A DNA stretch of 64,000 bases from Heterobilharzia americana (GCA_944470555.2 OX104134.1:100310701-100374700); one strand, 5' to 3'; positions 25,701-40,700 are shown, counted from the first letter of the stretch. Notes: a model not told the origin generated them from the letters alone. Numbers and translations: made by a program.

Positions 25701-28700
25701 GGTAGAGAAAGGAATGACTGTGCTGAACGTGCTCCGCTTGTGTGTCTTCGTTGTATCCATCTTTTGGCCTCTTAATAAGCTTTAATTCTGCAATGCAATC
25801 CCATTACCCACGCACCCGCCATTCACTTTTGTCACATATTCTCCTGAAGAAGCTGCGGCATACACAACGAAACGTTCAGATTGATACTTTCTTATGTCTA
25901 ACCACTTTCGGCTCGTGTGACCTTCATTCTGATTGGTTGTCTTTATGTATCCGATTGATTTTTTTGTATGGACTGATTTTAGTCACTTGGTTAATCTACC
26001 AGTGTGAAGAGTGAACTCTACAGATTATTTAATTGGATCTTGCCAGTTTTCTGAGTAATTATTTCAACAGTTCCACCCCCCTCGTGGAAGCGCCACAGTT
26101 GGAGGTGATCCGCTTTGGTAAAAAAATACTGAGTAATTTTCTCTTAAACTTTTGGGGGTTGGCAGATTACTTTGGCCTGGAGTGTAGCGACCGCCATTGT
26201 GATTGAACGGTTAAAAAAAGCGGGATGAGCTGATCTTCTTAGTGAGTTGAAAATATCCACGGCAACATAAATCTGAGAAGAATGAAAGTCGACACGCCCA
26301 CCAATGTGTTGTCATAGCAGTTCAACCCTTCACATTGTGCCAGTTTTGATGTTTTCACATTCACTGAGTGTTGAGATAAGCTGATTGAAATTCACCTTCT
26401 CGAGGTCACACATGTATGCAAATGCTATGCACACTACCCCATACCCCCCTGCAGAGTGCAACTTTACTGCAGGAATTTCTTTGGGATTTATTGGATGGGA
26501 TCCTCATACTTAAGGTTAATTTCTGTGCGACTGGAAGAGTGCGTCATCAGTCTTCTGCACACATACCTCGCCTATCATACATTTCACTGAGTTAAATTAG
26601 TGATGAGTTTTTTTGTCAGTAGCCTGTACAGACTGTCATCCCATGTGGACCAATCTCCTTATGTAACCAGCATTGACAAAGCATCTCTTTGGAGACCTTC
26701 GTTTTCACTTGCTACTGAGTGCTTTTACCTACTAATCCATAACATAGGGAGCATTCCTGTCCCAGCGTACAAGAACAGGGAGCCAGCAGGCGTAGAAGTT
26801 GCTTCCAAGATGGTCACTTACAATATCTTATGCTGTGCTGCGAAAGCCCAAGTTCACAGTGCGCGTGACTAGTTTTTGAAAAAGAATCTGGGTAACCGAG
26901 TATTTACTCACATTTCCCAGTTTTCTGGGTCGCTCCAACGTCAATAACCATAAAACCGGCTTTAGATTAGACGTATATGCATGAAAACAGTGTTTACAAC
27001 AAGTTATACACTCCCACTAACGGAGAAGAGTCCCAATTTCCGGTTATCTACCATTACCACCTAATCAGGGATGGGAGCGAGTCCCTGATCTGGGTTATCT
27101 CCACCGAGGCCAGCCGTATTTCACACCACTCCCACCACCGTTAAGCGGCAGCACCCAGGTATTTCAGATCTTAATGACAATTGACCAAGTTCAGGAACCG
27201 ATCGGCGACTGCTTCCGAATACCCATTTCCCAGCCAACTTCGTCGCTTTGAGTGTTCGATGGTGACAACTGGTGCAGTCACAAGGGTGCACCTCGTCACT
27301 GACCTGCAACATTTGCCAGAGCAGTGAGAAAGCACTGCAGACAACTTGGTCCAAATAGCATGTCACTTGAGGTAGACAGCAGGCATATAACCTACTGCCT
27401 ACATCACACCTCGCACGCAACTCACACTATTTTGTGGCCCATGGAATATCAGATAGCAAAGCACCACAAGACTCGCCTTCGGTCCGAAGGTTTCTCCACA
27501 CCAAAATCCCACCACTGGGTGGAAAGATTTACCAGTCAGCTGGTTCTCAAGTTTATATCTGGCTATCAGAAGGGACCACGAGGTTCACTGTCGTACAGCT
27601 TAGCTCCACCGTTACTTATACGAGCACCTGAGTCTTGATAGTACAGCTTAAATGTATGCTGTCGATCAAGCGTTGCGGTGATAACCATAGTCATCAGAAT
27701 TGTCGGAAAGCCGGTTATCCGAATGAAGAGGACTAAACGTGCGCTATTACCTCCAGGAGCGTCACAGTTATTATCAATAGCTAATGGGAGTGCGTTGTAC
27801 TTTAATTATTTCAGTTTTCGCTACCCTTATTGGTTCATCCACTTGTTTTAATTGCCTCTTCTTTTTCAGTGGTCTTACAGAATGTTCCGAATTGACAATC
27901 CAGATATGGAAGGCTGATTCCGCTTCATTGCATCGTCATCATACGAGTTCACCACATCGGCTGTCATTAAATCGTCGCCATCGTCATCATCATCATCAGC
28001 AAGTAAACACCAGTCCCCCACCGATGCGTAAGCGATGCTGGCGTGTACACGAGCCGTAGATGATGATGGATCTGTCTCACCTCCGGATTTCTCGGCCTTC
28101 CGTAATTCTCTTATTCTAGATGACTTGTCAATCATTCCTACGGACAACAACAATAATAATGACAACAACAGTGAAGTGCGTTCAGGACAAAAGCGTCGTA
28201 AGTTCAAGTCGTCAAAAGTCTCCAAGTCTTCTCTAGTGGGTGAGTTACGTGTGTGTTTTTTAAATTTTGTGATCGTAAATCTCATTACAAGGGACAAGTC
28301 GTTCTGGCCAGAAACATAGTGTTTGACAGACATGTAAGACCCATGACGAACCACTGTCGCCTACTTTGACATGGTTGAAATTAGGTTGAAAGAAAACACA
28401 GCATGATCAGACACTAGTCGATGAAGTATTTGACTTTTGGGTGAGATATAAGCTACCCAAGACCATAGGAATTGAGGATTAGAGACTCTCGGTTAAATGG
28501 AAGAAACTCAGTAACAATAACGCAGATGTTATCAGTCACTTTTTGACATTTTTTAAGCCTTTGTGTACTTTGAAATCAGTCTTTTTCTATCTATTTGTTC
28601 TTTGAATGCCGCTGTGAAGTGTATGGCAAGTCGAAGCTATGCACTTTCGTGTATGAGGTTGTGCAATGATTTTGTCTATGTGTATGATAATTTCAAACTT

Positions 28701-31700
28701 CTATAGTATCTATCTATACATAGATATCTACTGTCAGTCATCAGAGTTCAGAAACTTCCTAGTTGATTCCCGACCCGATTTATTTAATCGAGAAGACATC
28801 ATAAATGTGTATGAAACGTGTATTTGGGTCGAAGGCCGAAGACAAAAGACAGAGCAGAATATATCTAAATATATGCATAGTCCGGCGTTTAAAATATTAA
28901 TATTGATTGGCTAATCGATCGTCTGTCAGTCTATTTCTAACAACTTCTGGACCAGTCTTTTCTCTCTATCTCCTCATACCAACGTGTCTGTCTTTGTTAA
29001 ACCACTGCATTTCTGACAAAAGCAGCATTATCCTGACGGGCGGCGGCAAGGGGGACTGTAGTTTAAAGACACTATGACACAGCTCCATGAAGATGAGGTG
29101 AGAAATTTTACCATAAGTTTTCTATGGAAACTAATATAATCAGATGACACAATGTAACCTGAGAGACACCACAATTAGCATCAAGGACTGCAGAAACCAC
29201 AACTGTACTAAATGTTCTAATGAACGGCTGAAATGAGTAGTTTTAGACCAATCACACCCAACAACAGTGTTCGCTGGCAATCCAAATACCAGATGGCTAC
29301 TTCATTCGTTTTCAGGAGGCGAGTTCATCAGTAGTGTAGCCGGAATAGTTATGTTCAGAGAGCCCGATTGATCCCATAATGAAAATATAATTATGCCAGG
29401 TGTCTGTTCAATGGGACCCAAGTTTGAGGATGGTATCACTGAAAAGAGTGATTCTTCGCTAAACGTAATAGTTTTGGATAAATCGATTTGTTAATTCATT
29501 GAAGAAAGGAGATCCATTCACTAACTCGGCAAGTTGGGTCGGCTCTGATGGGTTAGTTGCCAACGAAATCTCCGCCAGAATGAAAATTGGTTTGTTTGAC
29601 TTTCGCCAAACGCTCGGCGTCCCCCGTAGTATCCGATTGCCTATTTAAAGGTGGGTATACTGCACTGCCGTTCCCTCTGTTCTACTACATGGCTGTGGAA
29701 CATGGTCAGTCATTAAGCGTACAGACCATATGAAGGCTTCTGGGATTGTCTTCGTAACCGTGTTTCGTGGGGTCATTGCATCAGGTGAAAATTTTTAGAG
29801 AGGAAAGGAAAGTCTCTACTGATTAACTTTGAGATTCTAAAGAAGACACGAGCCCTGACTGAGATGTCAGGGGGGTTGACGCTTACCCGCTTTCTCCCAC
29901 CATGGAGAGTCACTTCTTCCTGAAGTGTTTGAAAAACAAATTGGATTTGGAATATTGATGGGTGACCACAAAGGAGGTCAAACAATATCTGTTTTGAGTC
30001 TGGTTATACATAACCCACTTAGAATTTTGAAGTTTTAGCTATGCATTCCTATACCGCTGTCTCTGGAAAACCACGGACAGGGAGATTGTATTACGGAACT
30101 CCAAATGCTTCATTTTATGCTAAATGTTTCCATTCAAACTTGAATGGACTGCTTTGGGATGCCTTCACTGTTAAGCTACAATTATCCAACTAACCGATTT
30201 TTCACTGTTACCTTTCTCATTTGAATAAACTGTAAACTTCAAAGATGGGAGTAGCCCGTTAATTGAAAGAGAAATACCTTTTTGCATACATTAAAATCTA
30301 TTGATTGGTTATTAGAGAGTAACCAGTTTTGCTATTGTCTAGTCCTGAGTTCTGATCGAATTCTATCGATCACATTTCCAATATGGTCAACCACCAAGCT
30401 AGGAGACTCATCACCTCCGTGCATTTTAATAAATGTTGGTTGACTGAAGTCAGTCAGCAAGAATCTTTGCTACACATTCGCTTTGTATTTATCAACATTC
30501 GTAAGTTAGAAAGACATTTCTGCAACTTCCTATAGAATTGATTAACATCCCTTGTAAGGTTTGAATCCGCATCACCCATTTTTGTAGTCAACAATGTTAC
30601 CACTGAACTATTCAGATACTTACAAATCAATTCAAGCGAACCTTTCGAATCTTGGAACTTCTATGACTGATTGTGAATATCTTGAAAATAGTTTCTCATT
30701 TCTCTAAGGACTTCAGAATAATGCTTTGTATATTCCAACACACTGATCACCACTGAAAGATGTATCTGTGACTAAATGCAAGCATTGAAATCGTGAGTTC
30801 TTTAGTTTTCGATAACGTATTGGGTTTAATATACTGGTAGCTGAAGAAATCTCAGCTGGAATACAGAAGACAGGCTCAGTATTTGCCAAATTGCACCATC
30901 TCTGGTACTGATTGATGAGATATTCGACTAAAGGATGCTGTTAAAGGATGCTTATACTGCTCTGAAGTCTGCTTCCTCCTGTGATATGACTGTGAGATAC
31001 TGCCGTTAAGATTAGGTATGAAAAGATTATCGACTTTCGAATACAGGTATCCTGATAGCCTTGCTCGTGTACGGTGGAATCACCGACGTGTGACCAATGT
31101 CGAAGTCAGGCGAATGATACTGTACTGTACTGATACGCAAGTCGATTGATGACGATGACGCCGTCAACCATCATCCACTGAGATGGCTTCCACATATACT
31201 GGAGGACATGCCGAGCCACCCCTCCCTCCCTCCACCTACCACTCACTATCCTACCTAGGGGAAGTTGGATTACGTTGGAAGACGCTTCATCACCACGGCC
31301 ACACCAACACATCGCACCAGTAGATCAAATCTCTCACTGTTCGTCTGTCTCACCCGTATCGGAAATTTAACACTACCTACTTCAGGTCCTCCAAACGATA
31401 GACCGATCAATCAATCAATCACTCAATCAGTCAGTCAGTCAGTGCTTGACAACTATTGGTGACATGCCTGAAAATCGATCACAATCGCCCAGTCACCCCT
31501 ATTCACCCCTTCACATCTTCTAATGTTTGGCATATTTACACTAACCTTCACATTGCTTATTCTCTCCCTTTCTCTCTCTCACACTACTTTATCTACTTCC
31601 ATATCACTCTTTTCCTATCCTATCCACCTGTTCTTTGTGTACTACTGTATGTCAAGTGTCAAGTATGGCGAATTGAGCCGATGCACCTATGTGCTAGGTT

Positions 31701-34700
31701 CTGCCTTGATTTTTTCTGTGAGTCAGTTTAACCTGTAACTGGAAACTTATTAAATCCCACCACTATGATGACGATAGTGTTTTGGTATTCTCTAAACTTC
31801 AGTATTTTGTCGTTGACTTTATGTTCATCACCAGGCTTGGTGACATCCTCACCTACTCTTAGTTCATAAGTAAAGTGAAGCGTATTCGAATGTTACTCGA
31901 GTGTTCTTGTTGACCTTGAGGATTGTCCAGTTGTAAGTTCATGTGACAAAAATCTCTTCTCAACTTTCAGTTGTACAACAGTCAAGATAAGTAAAACGCT
32001 ACGCAAAACAGTCAAACATGAAGTTAGTGTTGCTGAGGATTTTACCAAGCTTGGTGAATTCAAGCGTCCACGACAGACTGTCAACACACATGCAGAACAC
32101 CAAAGCATGCTCACTCACTCACTCACTGACTCCACATTAAGCTGATTATGAAGACATAAAGTGGAGGTAGGGCTCTGGTTACGCTGAGTAGCGAAGTTGT
32201 GTGCAGCTCATGAGTGTTGTGATGGGAGGAAATCTTTCCCTTGTATGTCAGCAACTCCTGCCTTGCATTGATCACTTCATTAGATGAATAAATTGACTTT
32301 CTTTCCAGATAACAGTAGACTTGATAAAATGTTCATATAATCGACCTAGGAGTTTGACTAGTAAGTCAGAAAACCTAAATAAGGAACTCAAGCGAACATT
32401 AATGAGACATTACAAGTGGTGGGCATTGAAACCCACAAACTCACTCAAAGAGGAACTTTGTCTGGTAACAGGTCCAGTAGATCCAGCTAAGCAGGATGAC
32501 CTTATCGATCATATACCGTGTAATGATTGTAAGGTCAAGTATCTATGGGTCAAAGTAGCCTATCAGGGTGGGTATAGGAAGGTAAACCCTATTAAAATGA
32601 CTAATTTAGAGAAAAACTCGGCTATTACCCTGCATGCATAGATCCATAATGACACTATGAGGTGGATGGGACTATGTGACAATTCTAAAATCCAATATAA
32701 CTCTAAACTGAGGGTTGAGTTGTTTACAGGACCTTTGTTAATTGAATCAAAACACCTGTAACACATTTGTAACGGGAATGACTCTTCACATGTTGGTGAT
32801 ATCTGGAAAATGTTATTACCACTAAGATGGAAGGAATAAGAAGTTACTGAAGGTGGTGTGGTCACCGCCTTTATGTGATTATGAGCCTGTTGTAGATTAT
32901 GCCCTAAACGTTATCCACTCGACAATACTATATCAGCCCCTTTGTGGGGGATAAATCAAATGCACAAATATAACATGGAATTTTTATCTACACTCCTTGA
33001 ATATATCCGCTTTCCCTTTCACTATAGCAACAGTCAACATTTGCCTATCAGACATTTCAAATTCTGGTGAAGTGGAAGCTTGGTATACTCCGCAGTCAAG
33101 TGAGGCAACAGGATTATGCAATCGGTTAAAACAGGTGGACAATCAAAATTCCACCAATGAAATCCTTGTACATAAAACCAAATCAAGAGGAAAACATTCA
33201 AATCGTGATGCCGACTCGAATTATATACAAATTCGTGTAAAAATTCGTTATCGTGCATTGACTGTCCTACCGTTGTCTAGTTATGCTCGTCTCCAAGCTA
33301 ATCTATGCCGATTTCAAATGCCCACAACAAGTTACCTTCAAAATGGTTTCAAGTTCAGCTCCAGTTCACCAATATCAACCACGTCCAATAAACCTGATTT
33401 AATCCAACTGTTGTCCAGTTTAGATCCATGGTTGAATGTTAAAGCAAAGGCTGAACTAGCCGGTTCTATGGTTGTCCTACAACAGGCTCGTGGACAGGTC
33501 ACTGAATTCTTGACTAGTCTTATTCTATGCGAAGTGAGAAAACAGAGTAAGTCTGATGACTTTGACCATTTATATCTTACCAAACAGTTCACAATGTTAA
33601 ATACCTGTCTGCACACTAACATACTTGTTTAAATAATAGCCAATGGGACTACAGTATCAATCAGGGCCGCATAGAACAGGTATAATCATTGTCGGCCCAA
33701 TCACAAGTCGTTGCTGTTATATGTTGCTAAATACTTCTCCTTATAAGTAGCATATACCACAGTATCCGATGTTGCAATCCTGTCTTACCAGGGTCCATCA
33801 ATAATCCCAAGAACTTCAGCAGAAAGCATTTTGAAGCTAATCACCCGCATGAAACTAACATATCAGCTGTTTACATATGAACAAGGAATTAGTAATAAGG
33901 ACATCTCTTTCGGCCATTTCATGCGTCACAGTTATACAATCTCAATTTCACAGTACGTTTTGTCCCATTATGTTAGGTGGTGACAAGTATTATTTAATTA
34001 GACCCTAGAAACAAAGGTCAAGTTGAATGAAGATGATAACTGGTATGGGGTGACACTAAAGGGCGCCCTAGCAACTGATGAGGTAACCGATTACGTTTAT
34101 TTATTTTATGGAAAACTCTTTTTAGCAGGAATACTCATACCTGATTGCATATTTCGACAGTGAAGTATTCAGGTGGGTGTAATGTTATCTGACCTGTTAA
34201 AAAAACGCGCATCGAACGATAGACATACTTGATTCCACAGAAGCAGGTCAAGCTACAAACACATATGGAAGTGGTCAGCTATGGAAACTTAATCTTCGGG
34301 TCACCAGGAAAAGCAGTTCTCGAAGTTGATGCGAAGAAAGTTTTCTTCAGTGAGCATGAAACCATTTTTTTTTAAAGATATCAGCCGCGGAGGCAGGGTA
34401 CTAGGGGAACCATCTATACTCCCCTCCAGGGTGGGGATTATAACTATTTGAGGGAACACTGACGATGAAATACAAACAAGAAATTCACAGCCTATTCAGT
34501 GGCTAGCAGTGGAATCCAAGACACGAACGTTTCGTTCTACTCGGGACTCATCAGCTGGAAGTACCTGCACCCTTCCGAGTGGCGTTATTCTCGCCTATAA
34601 CTTCAAAGGCCAGTGTTCATCATCCGATAGGCTTCTGGGGTATGAGAGCCACATACCGGTATCAGTAACCAAGCGAAAAATGCATTTTGCGTCACACAGT

Positions 34701-37700
34701 GAAATTTTCATACTGTCATTTGATTAGAACTTGTTTAATTGTTGTTGTTAAGATTGAAAAACACAAGTGTGCATTCACTCACTCACACATGCACGCACAA
34801 ACACACAGTACATGTATACGTTTGTTGAATAAGGTTAGATGAACAGTAATTGATTTTCGTAAATGTCTATTTTTCTTTGTTCGCATGAAATTATCACAGA
34901 CACTTGTCTGAATCAATAGTCAAAAATTGGCCTCTATGCCACTAACATGATAATTGACGTCAATTGTGAATCGATTATTGGTTGAATCAACCAATCAATC
35001 AATCAATCAATCATTGACGGTAATCTTTCATACTGTCTAATAGGAAATCGTCAAAATTTACAGTTTCTGTGTAAAATTAGGGTAACTTGGTCTTCACAAA
35101 ATGTGGGGTAACGCAGAGATGTATATAAGAGTATGAGGTGAGCATCGTGGTATCTAGACCAAACGCTGAGTCTCTCCATTACCAATCTTTCTCCCCACCG
35201 AAATAGGTTGGAGGTAAAGACTGTCACTCTGTTCCACCCTATAGTGTATGACCATGAGCATAAATAAAGCCAAGCTTCCCTCCAGATCGCTTATCTTACT
35301 AGGACTCACCAGTCTTGATTTAGCTAAGGCTTTTGTACTTGAACAGCGTGATTGACCCTGGTTGACTACTTTGACCTATATATTCAACTTCGCAGTCATT
35401 GCAAGAGATTCGGTAAGCCAATTCATTCTACCTAATTGAATCAGTGGGATCTTTGAACCTACAAGGCTTGTTTTCAAGTTAGTTTGTAGCTTTAGATGGC
35501 ATTGTAATCCCAGTCTTATTGAGAAAGCGCCTACTTAGTGTCCCTCAGGTGCTTTCCTTGTATGCTGACACTGTAGAGGTTTATTGAGACAACGCCACCC
35601 TCAGCCAGACAAGATCACAAGGTGAGATCTTTGACGCAAACCCTGCTGACTCCACAGTTGGTTGGCAGTTGGGAAAACTACTCAACTGTGAGAAGTGTCT
35701 ATGTGGACTATGCACACTTTGTACACCATTTGAAAATTGATCATCTTATTCAAGGTATGATACACTTGTCCATATGTCATACGGCTGGCCAGATTCAGGT
35801 ATTCTGAACTAATTTGGTGCCTCTATAGGCTGAATTTCTCGAGGTATACTGCTGGAGATGAGCTTCTGCCCGAAATGAGCGGAACGGCCGTCCAGTGTTA
35901 ATATGCCTGTCGAAATGTACAGATCAGCGACCTGACTGATTTCTAACCACTCATTTTGTTATTCACTAGTATATTTCCTTAATGTCCAAGATTAAAGTAA
36001 ATTCAAAACCGGTACTTATCTCCAAACCATTATGAGTTTCATGGTTTTTGAATATCAGGCACTTGTCTGTCCTTCTTGAAAGCTACTTCTACAATGATTT
36101 ATGCCGTATCACGGACTGCACAAATTTGTATCTCTTTTAAGGTTGTCTCATCGAAGCTGGCTTTGCATTCAGACGAGTGTTCTGTGTATTTCAGGAAGAC
36201 AACAAGACCAAGGCTCCTAATTCCTTGATTAAAGCCTTCAGCAATTCATGTGACTGGTTAATGCCTCAAGCATGCCTAATCATCATCTGTTCTGTCGCTC
36301 AGCGTTAACTGAAGCTGATTTATGCTGTGTTAAAGATAAGAGGCGGCTAGACATCAGTTCCTGATGTCTTTGACTGTTGGTGTGAACCGTGTAGAGAAAT
36401 ATAGACTTCTCGGTTGGAGTTCGTGTGTGTGACAAAAAAAGTTTGGTGGTTAACAGCTCAAGCTAATGACCCTAGCTAGGAGTCGATCTCAGCCGGCGCA
36501 AATCCATACATACTTTGTTGTCATATCCTTCACATCGTTACCTTGTATTTCAAAGTGAGTGTCTAGGCATGCCTAATCATTATGGTAAACATTTCCTATC
36601 TCAGAGTGTGAATTTTTATAGGTAGGAAATCAACCAATCAGATTAAGCATGCACCCATACACTGACTAAACGACCACCAATCAGATCATGCTCAAATGAA
36701 GTAGTACATCATAAATATCCATACAAAATCAATTACTTTACTCCTCTGTGTTGAGTTACAGCGTAGGTTTCACCAATCGATTTTGTAAGAAATGATAAAG
36801 CTAACAGCGGTCGAGAAATCAGACCAATTATTGCAGCGGAATATTTCAAGGGCCGAACAACAACTGTTACACGTTGCGCAAGAGCTGGCTGTCGTGCACC
36901 AGTGGGTAAAGCTTTGGTGTTTGGAGCGGTGAGTACTGGATTCGAGTTTCAGTGGAAACTGTATCGCTCACCAGGTAGTGCAAGTTCATCTAGCTGACGA
37001 GTCCCAAATGGGACCAAATTCCTGTGTCCTGGATTCCACTGCTAGTCACCAAGATGAGCCCACGTCTTCCATTGAAAACGAAAGCTGTCGTAACGCAATT
37101 TATTCAATAAAGAGGAAGGTAGAATAAACTAACATTTTTGCGATTAAATACGGCATTCGACAGTAAAAGTCTCAGCAGTGAAAAATAAACTTTGCCTTTG
37201 TACTTTGCAGACTAGTGGAGGAAAAGAATCCTCTAGAACCGTATGTCTGGTGTTAATTCACCTGCTTTCACCTTTACTGACCCGCTATGTGAGATGTTGG
37301 CGTCGATTTAGGGCAACCTGTCTCTGCGTAAAGCCAACCCATGTGCCTAGCTCCTCGGAAGCAGATGAATTTATGTGTATACATTGAAGTGTCCATCAGT
37401 AACAGTTTTACCTACACATAAGTGTTCCCCCATTGAACGACAACCCTAAGTGATCTACGTTCGAGTACCTCATCAGCTGTGACTACATTGACTTCTAAGC
37501 GTAAAATCAGCTTTTTATTCTCCATACTGATAGAAAAGTGATTGATAGCATTTCAATGAATCTCTGGTTATCCATTTCCGATGAATGTTGATCATCGTCT
37601 TCTCCAGTTTCAGAAGTACAAAACTCTTTATTTCGAGAGGAAGAAAGAATGGATTAAATTTCTTTTTTTCGGCCGATGAGACAACTCAGGTATTAGAGTT

Positions 37701-40700
37701 TGTCATTTGTTCATCTCACATAGGTTTTCGACAAGTGGATGTTCTAAGCATCCCATCATCTCTTCTTGTCGAGGAATAGTATCTTTCAGTATGGATTCCA
37801 TCTCCATTGTAAAACTGATTGCAGAGTTGTGATATTTACTGGAAAGCTGAATTACTTTCTACAAGTCACAATTCTTGTAACAAACAATGAATGTATCATC
37901 GGTACAATTTGAAACTACCTGATAACTTACCTGAGTACGGTGCAGGCTTGGGCAGAAAGCGGTAATGAGCTATACACTTTATGTATATGGTAGTGGAGAG
38001 GGAGCTATTGGTGTTACCTGGATGCATAGACCTCGGTAGGTGGAGTGGTATTCGAACCCTTGACCCCTTCAATAGCTCTACTTGGAAAGTGTCCTGCATA
38101 CTCAGGAGTGTTGATGAGCTCAGCTAGTGAGCGTCAGTATGTGACAATTTCAACACAATTCACATGTACTAACTTACCAAAAGATGTGCCTTGTGTTCAT
38201 TCGTTTGGCTACGTTTCAAAGAGCCTGAGACATAACGGTTAGAAGTCGCTTACTAATTCAATCAGACACCATTTAATCGATTTAATCGACAATGAAGACA
38301 TATCTGCAACCTTTAAAACAATAGATCGAGAAATTGCTGACAAGTTCTATACTATTTGGACTAAACAGCTGTCTGTTGCTCTCGGGTTTTCAGTGATTCT
38401 TCAACTGATGTCACTATGTGGTGAATATCAATTTGAGAGGCCTCTTTCAGTTTGACTATCTGAGACAGAGTTGTGATTTGACAGACTTGTATCATTGATC
38501 CTATGTGGCTGAAACATGTATCAGCCATGCCTAATCACTATCTATCTGGTCACACAATGGTAGTCAAAGTAGGTCTAGGTTGGAACTAGGTCAGAGGCGA
38601 CCAAACTGCAACATGCCATCAGTACAGGAAGTCTTTGACTGTTGGTTCAAGTCTCGTTCGGAGATGCGTACTAGCCGGTTGAGGTCCCCACGACAACAGA
38701 GACTCTAAGTGAGGATATGGTGCCGGAATAGCTCTGCCGCAACTTCACTAAATACAGTATTGAACGACGCAGGTTCGAATATCATTTTCCAAGGGTCTTT
38801 TGGGTTGGACTTCAGTCCTATCGAGTTCTGAAAAGCACCAAACCTAGCTGTGTAACAGGGCTTCCTGCTGGCTACCTTCATCCAGCTGGCATACTTTAAA
38901 AAAATCGCTGATTTGTTTTTTTATCTTATCATTTTGTTGTCTTTCTCTTGCCCCCTCTACCGTTACCAACCACTCACCCCCCGTGTCAAGCTGATCCAAA
39001 TATGGTCCTACGCGCCAACAGTATCGCTACGAAAGCTACCGAAATCTATTTACGTCTTGTCGGTGGTACATATCTATCAAATATTCTCTCCGATTTTGTA
39101 CAGACTGTCATCTACGGTCAACCGGTTAGTTCAACAACACCGACATCACCAACAGCTCGTCACTATCCAATCGATTATGAAGTCGACATAGCCAAAGTGC
39201 ATACATCCTCGCAGCTGGCAGAGAATCAGCTCAATTTATTATGTCTAGTCGAATCGGTATGGAAGAAGATATTGGCCAGTGAAGGCGAATTCCCTGAGTA
39301 GGTTGCGTGTCTGCTATGCCTCACTATCTATGCACTCCACTGATATTTTCTGTTTTTATCATATGCAGACGTTTGGCTTTAATGCAGTGAAGTCTGTGAC
39401 CTCTGGCTTCGCCTGAGTTTAGACTGACATGTTCCTTTGGAGATAGGTTCATTCTTCAGTCACCTTAGTATACCCGTCGTTGGTGATCGACTTTGTTTTT
39501 CATCCTATCATGCGATTCCTCAGCAGTCTGTGTTCATGATCCTAGGAGGGATCTAGTCAAGGACTGTCGGGTCCCGGTATCCAGCATGTTGCCACTTAAC
39601 CAACGAGTCGGAATCCAATTCTCCGTATTTTCCTACTTCTGTCAGTTCGTGATGTACCGCACATAAGCATCGTTTAATGCCATGAACGAGTTTTCCTATC
39701 GACACTCGAGATGGTTGACCCCACAGGTCAGGACTTCTCGCCAGAATTCCATGAAATTCACATCGAAGCAAGTCAGTTGATTTACAACCAGCCATGAAGT
39801 GTATCTTCGTTGATGTCGCAGTGATCGTCACTGGGCAAGCCAACACTGAGGTCACCTGCTCTCTGATGTATTTGAGAAATCAAGTCTGAGTTCGTCAACA
39901 TATATGTGCTCATTTATCTGCCCGGTAGACAAAACTATTCCTCTAAAATTTCATGCATTTTCGCATGAAGCTCATCAGTGCCGTAGCTTTGCTATCCTTG
40001 AGGATAGGAAAATTCTACAAATGGAGACTGTTACAAGTGTAGATGTATGCAGGCACTGTTCCTACAGTCGCGGGTAATATAACTTGATGATGATCATGAG
40101 TGACTCATGAATAGTATGGATTCCTCAGTAACCTATACGAAGTGAGCTGGATTGATCATTGTAATACACGCTTCTAATTGGCTTGTTTTGAAAGTATCTT
40201 TTTGGAGCGATCTCCGAGGCCACCTCAGCAACCAATAAGATGACCAATTAGGAGTTTCCAACTCGACTGGAAAGGTAGTTTTTCACAAAGTAAAGAAGTC
40301 CAGTTAGTTGTTTCAGTTTTTACTAAGGTGACCTTTAAAGTCACTCATCATCTTTTTTGCGGATGTGTCATATCCACAGTGTGTCATACTGACAAACAGA
40401 CCAATATGCTAGTTGCTTGGAGGCAATCGGCAGGAAGACATGGACCTACGTTTCGTGCTTTTTGGCACTCGTCAGTAAGGCATATTTGCAACCTCGACGG
40501 AACTGATGTTCCGCCTGAGATTCGAACCCGCGTCACCCAGTGTTGTAGTCAGAGACTTTACCAATGAGCTCTTTGGTGGCGAGGTCGCTGACTACAACAC
40601 TGGTTGACGCGGATTCGAACCTCAGGCGGAACATCAGTTCCGTCGAGGTTGCAGATACGCTTTGCTGATGAGTGCCAAAAAGCATGAAAAGTAGGTCCAT

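Larger units (their letters stand above)
24711..27869 (+). other. intron with SINE, PLE-like and unclassified sequence
   Basis: 24880-25030 is a tRNA-headed SINE piece (B box ggttcgagccc, then aggacgaaacagttgtcc). 25780-26030 has a PLE-type hammerhead-like motif. 26600-26870 and 27090-27620 hold open frames of 90-104 codons without any similarity I recognise; they have no splice support and are probably chance. Confidence 0.6.
28240..33027 (+). other. intron with LINE tails, SINE and PLE
   Basis: 28600-28690 resembles a CR1-like LINE 3' tail (tgtgaagtgtatgg, gattttgtctatg). 29400-29800 and 31060-31740 are LINE fragments. 30440-30630 is a family-B SINE remnant. 32310-32935 is a PLE fragment ending about 90 bp before the acceptor. 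Confidence 0.75.
33547..38990 (+). other. intron with SINEs and repeats
   Basis: Contains SM-alpha SINEs at 34495-34600 (minus) and 36885-37055 (plus), an (AATC)n tract near 34985-35012, a repeat at 35205-35590 also present at 57040-57410, family-C sequence at 35680-35960 and a CCAAT-rich copy at 36540-36760. Open frames here have no splice or homology support. Confidence 0.75.

Noticed and set aside
27121..27638. Open frames of about 100 codons on both strands
   Set aside because: Mutually overlapping, no homology, no convincing splice sites; probably unclassified repeat.
27875..28354. 159-codon minus-strand frame
   Set aside because: Shadow of the C2 exons; its DDDDDGDD run is the antisense of the His-rich coding stretch.
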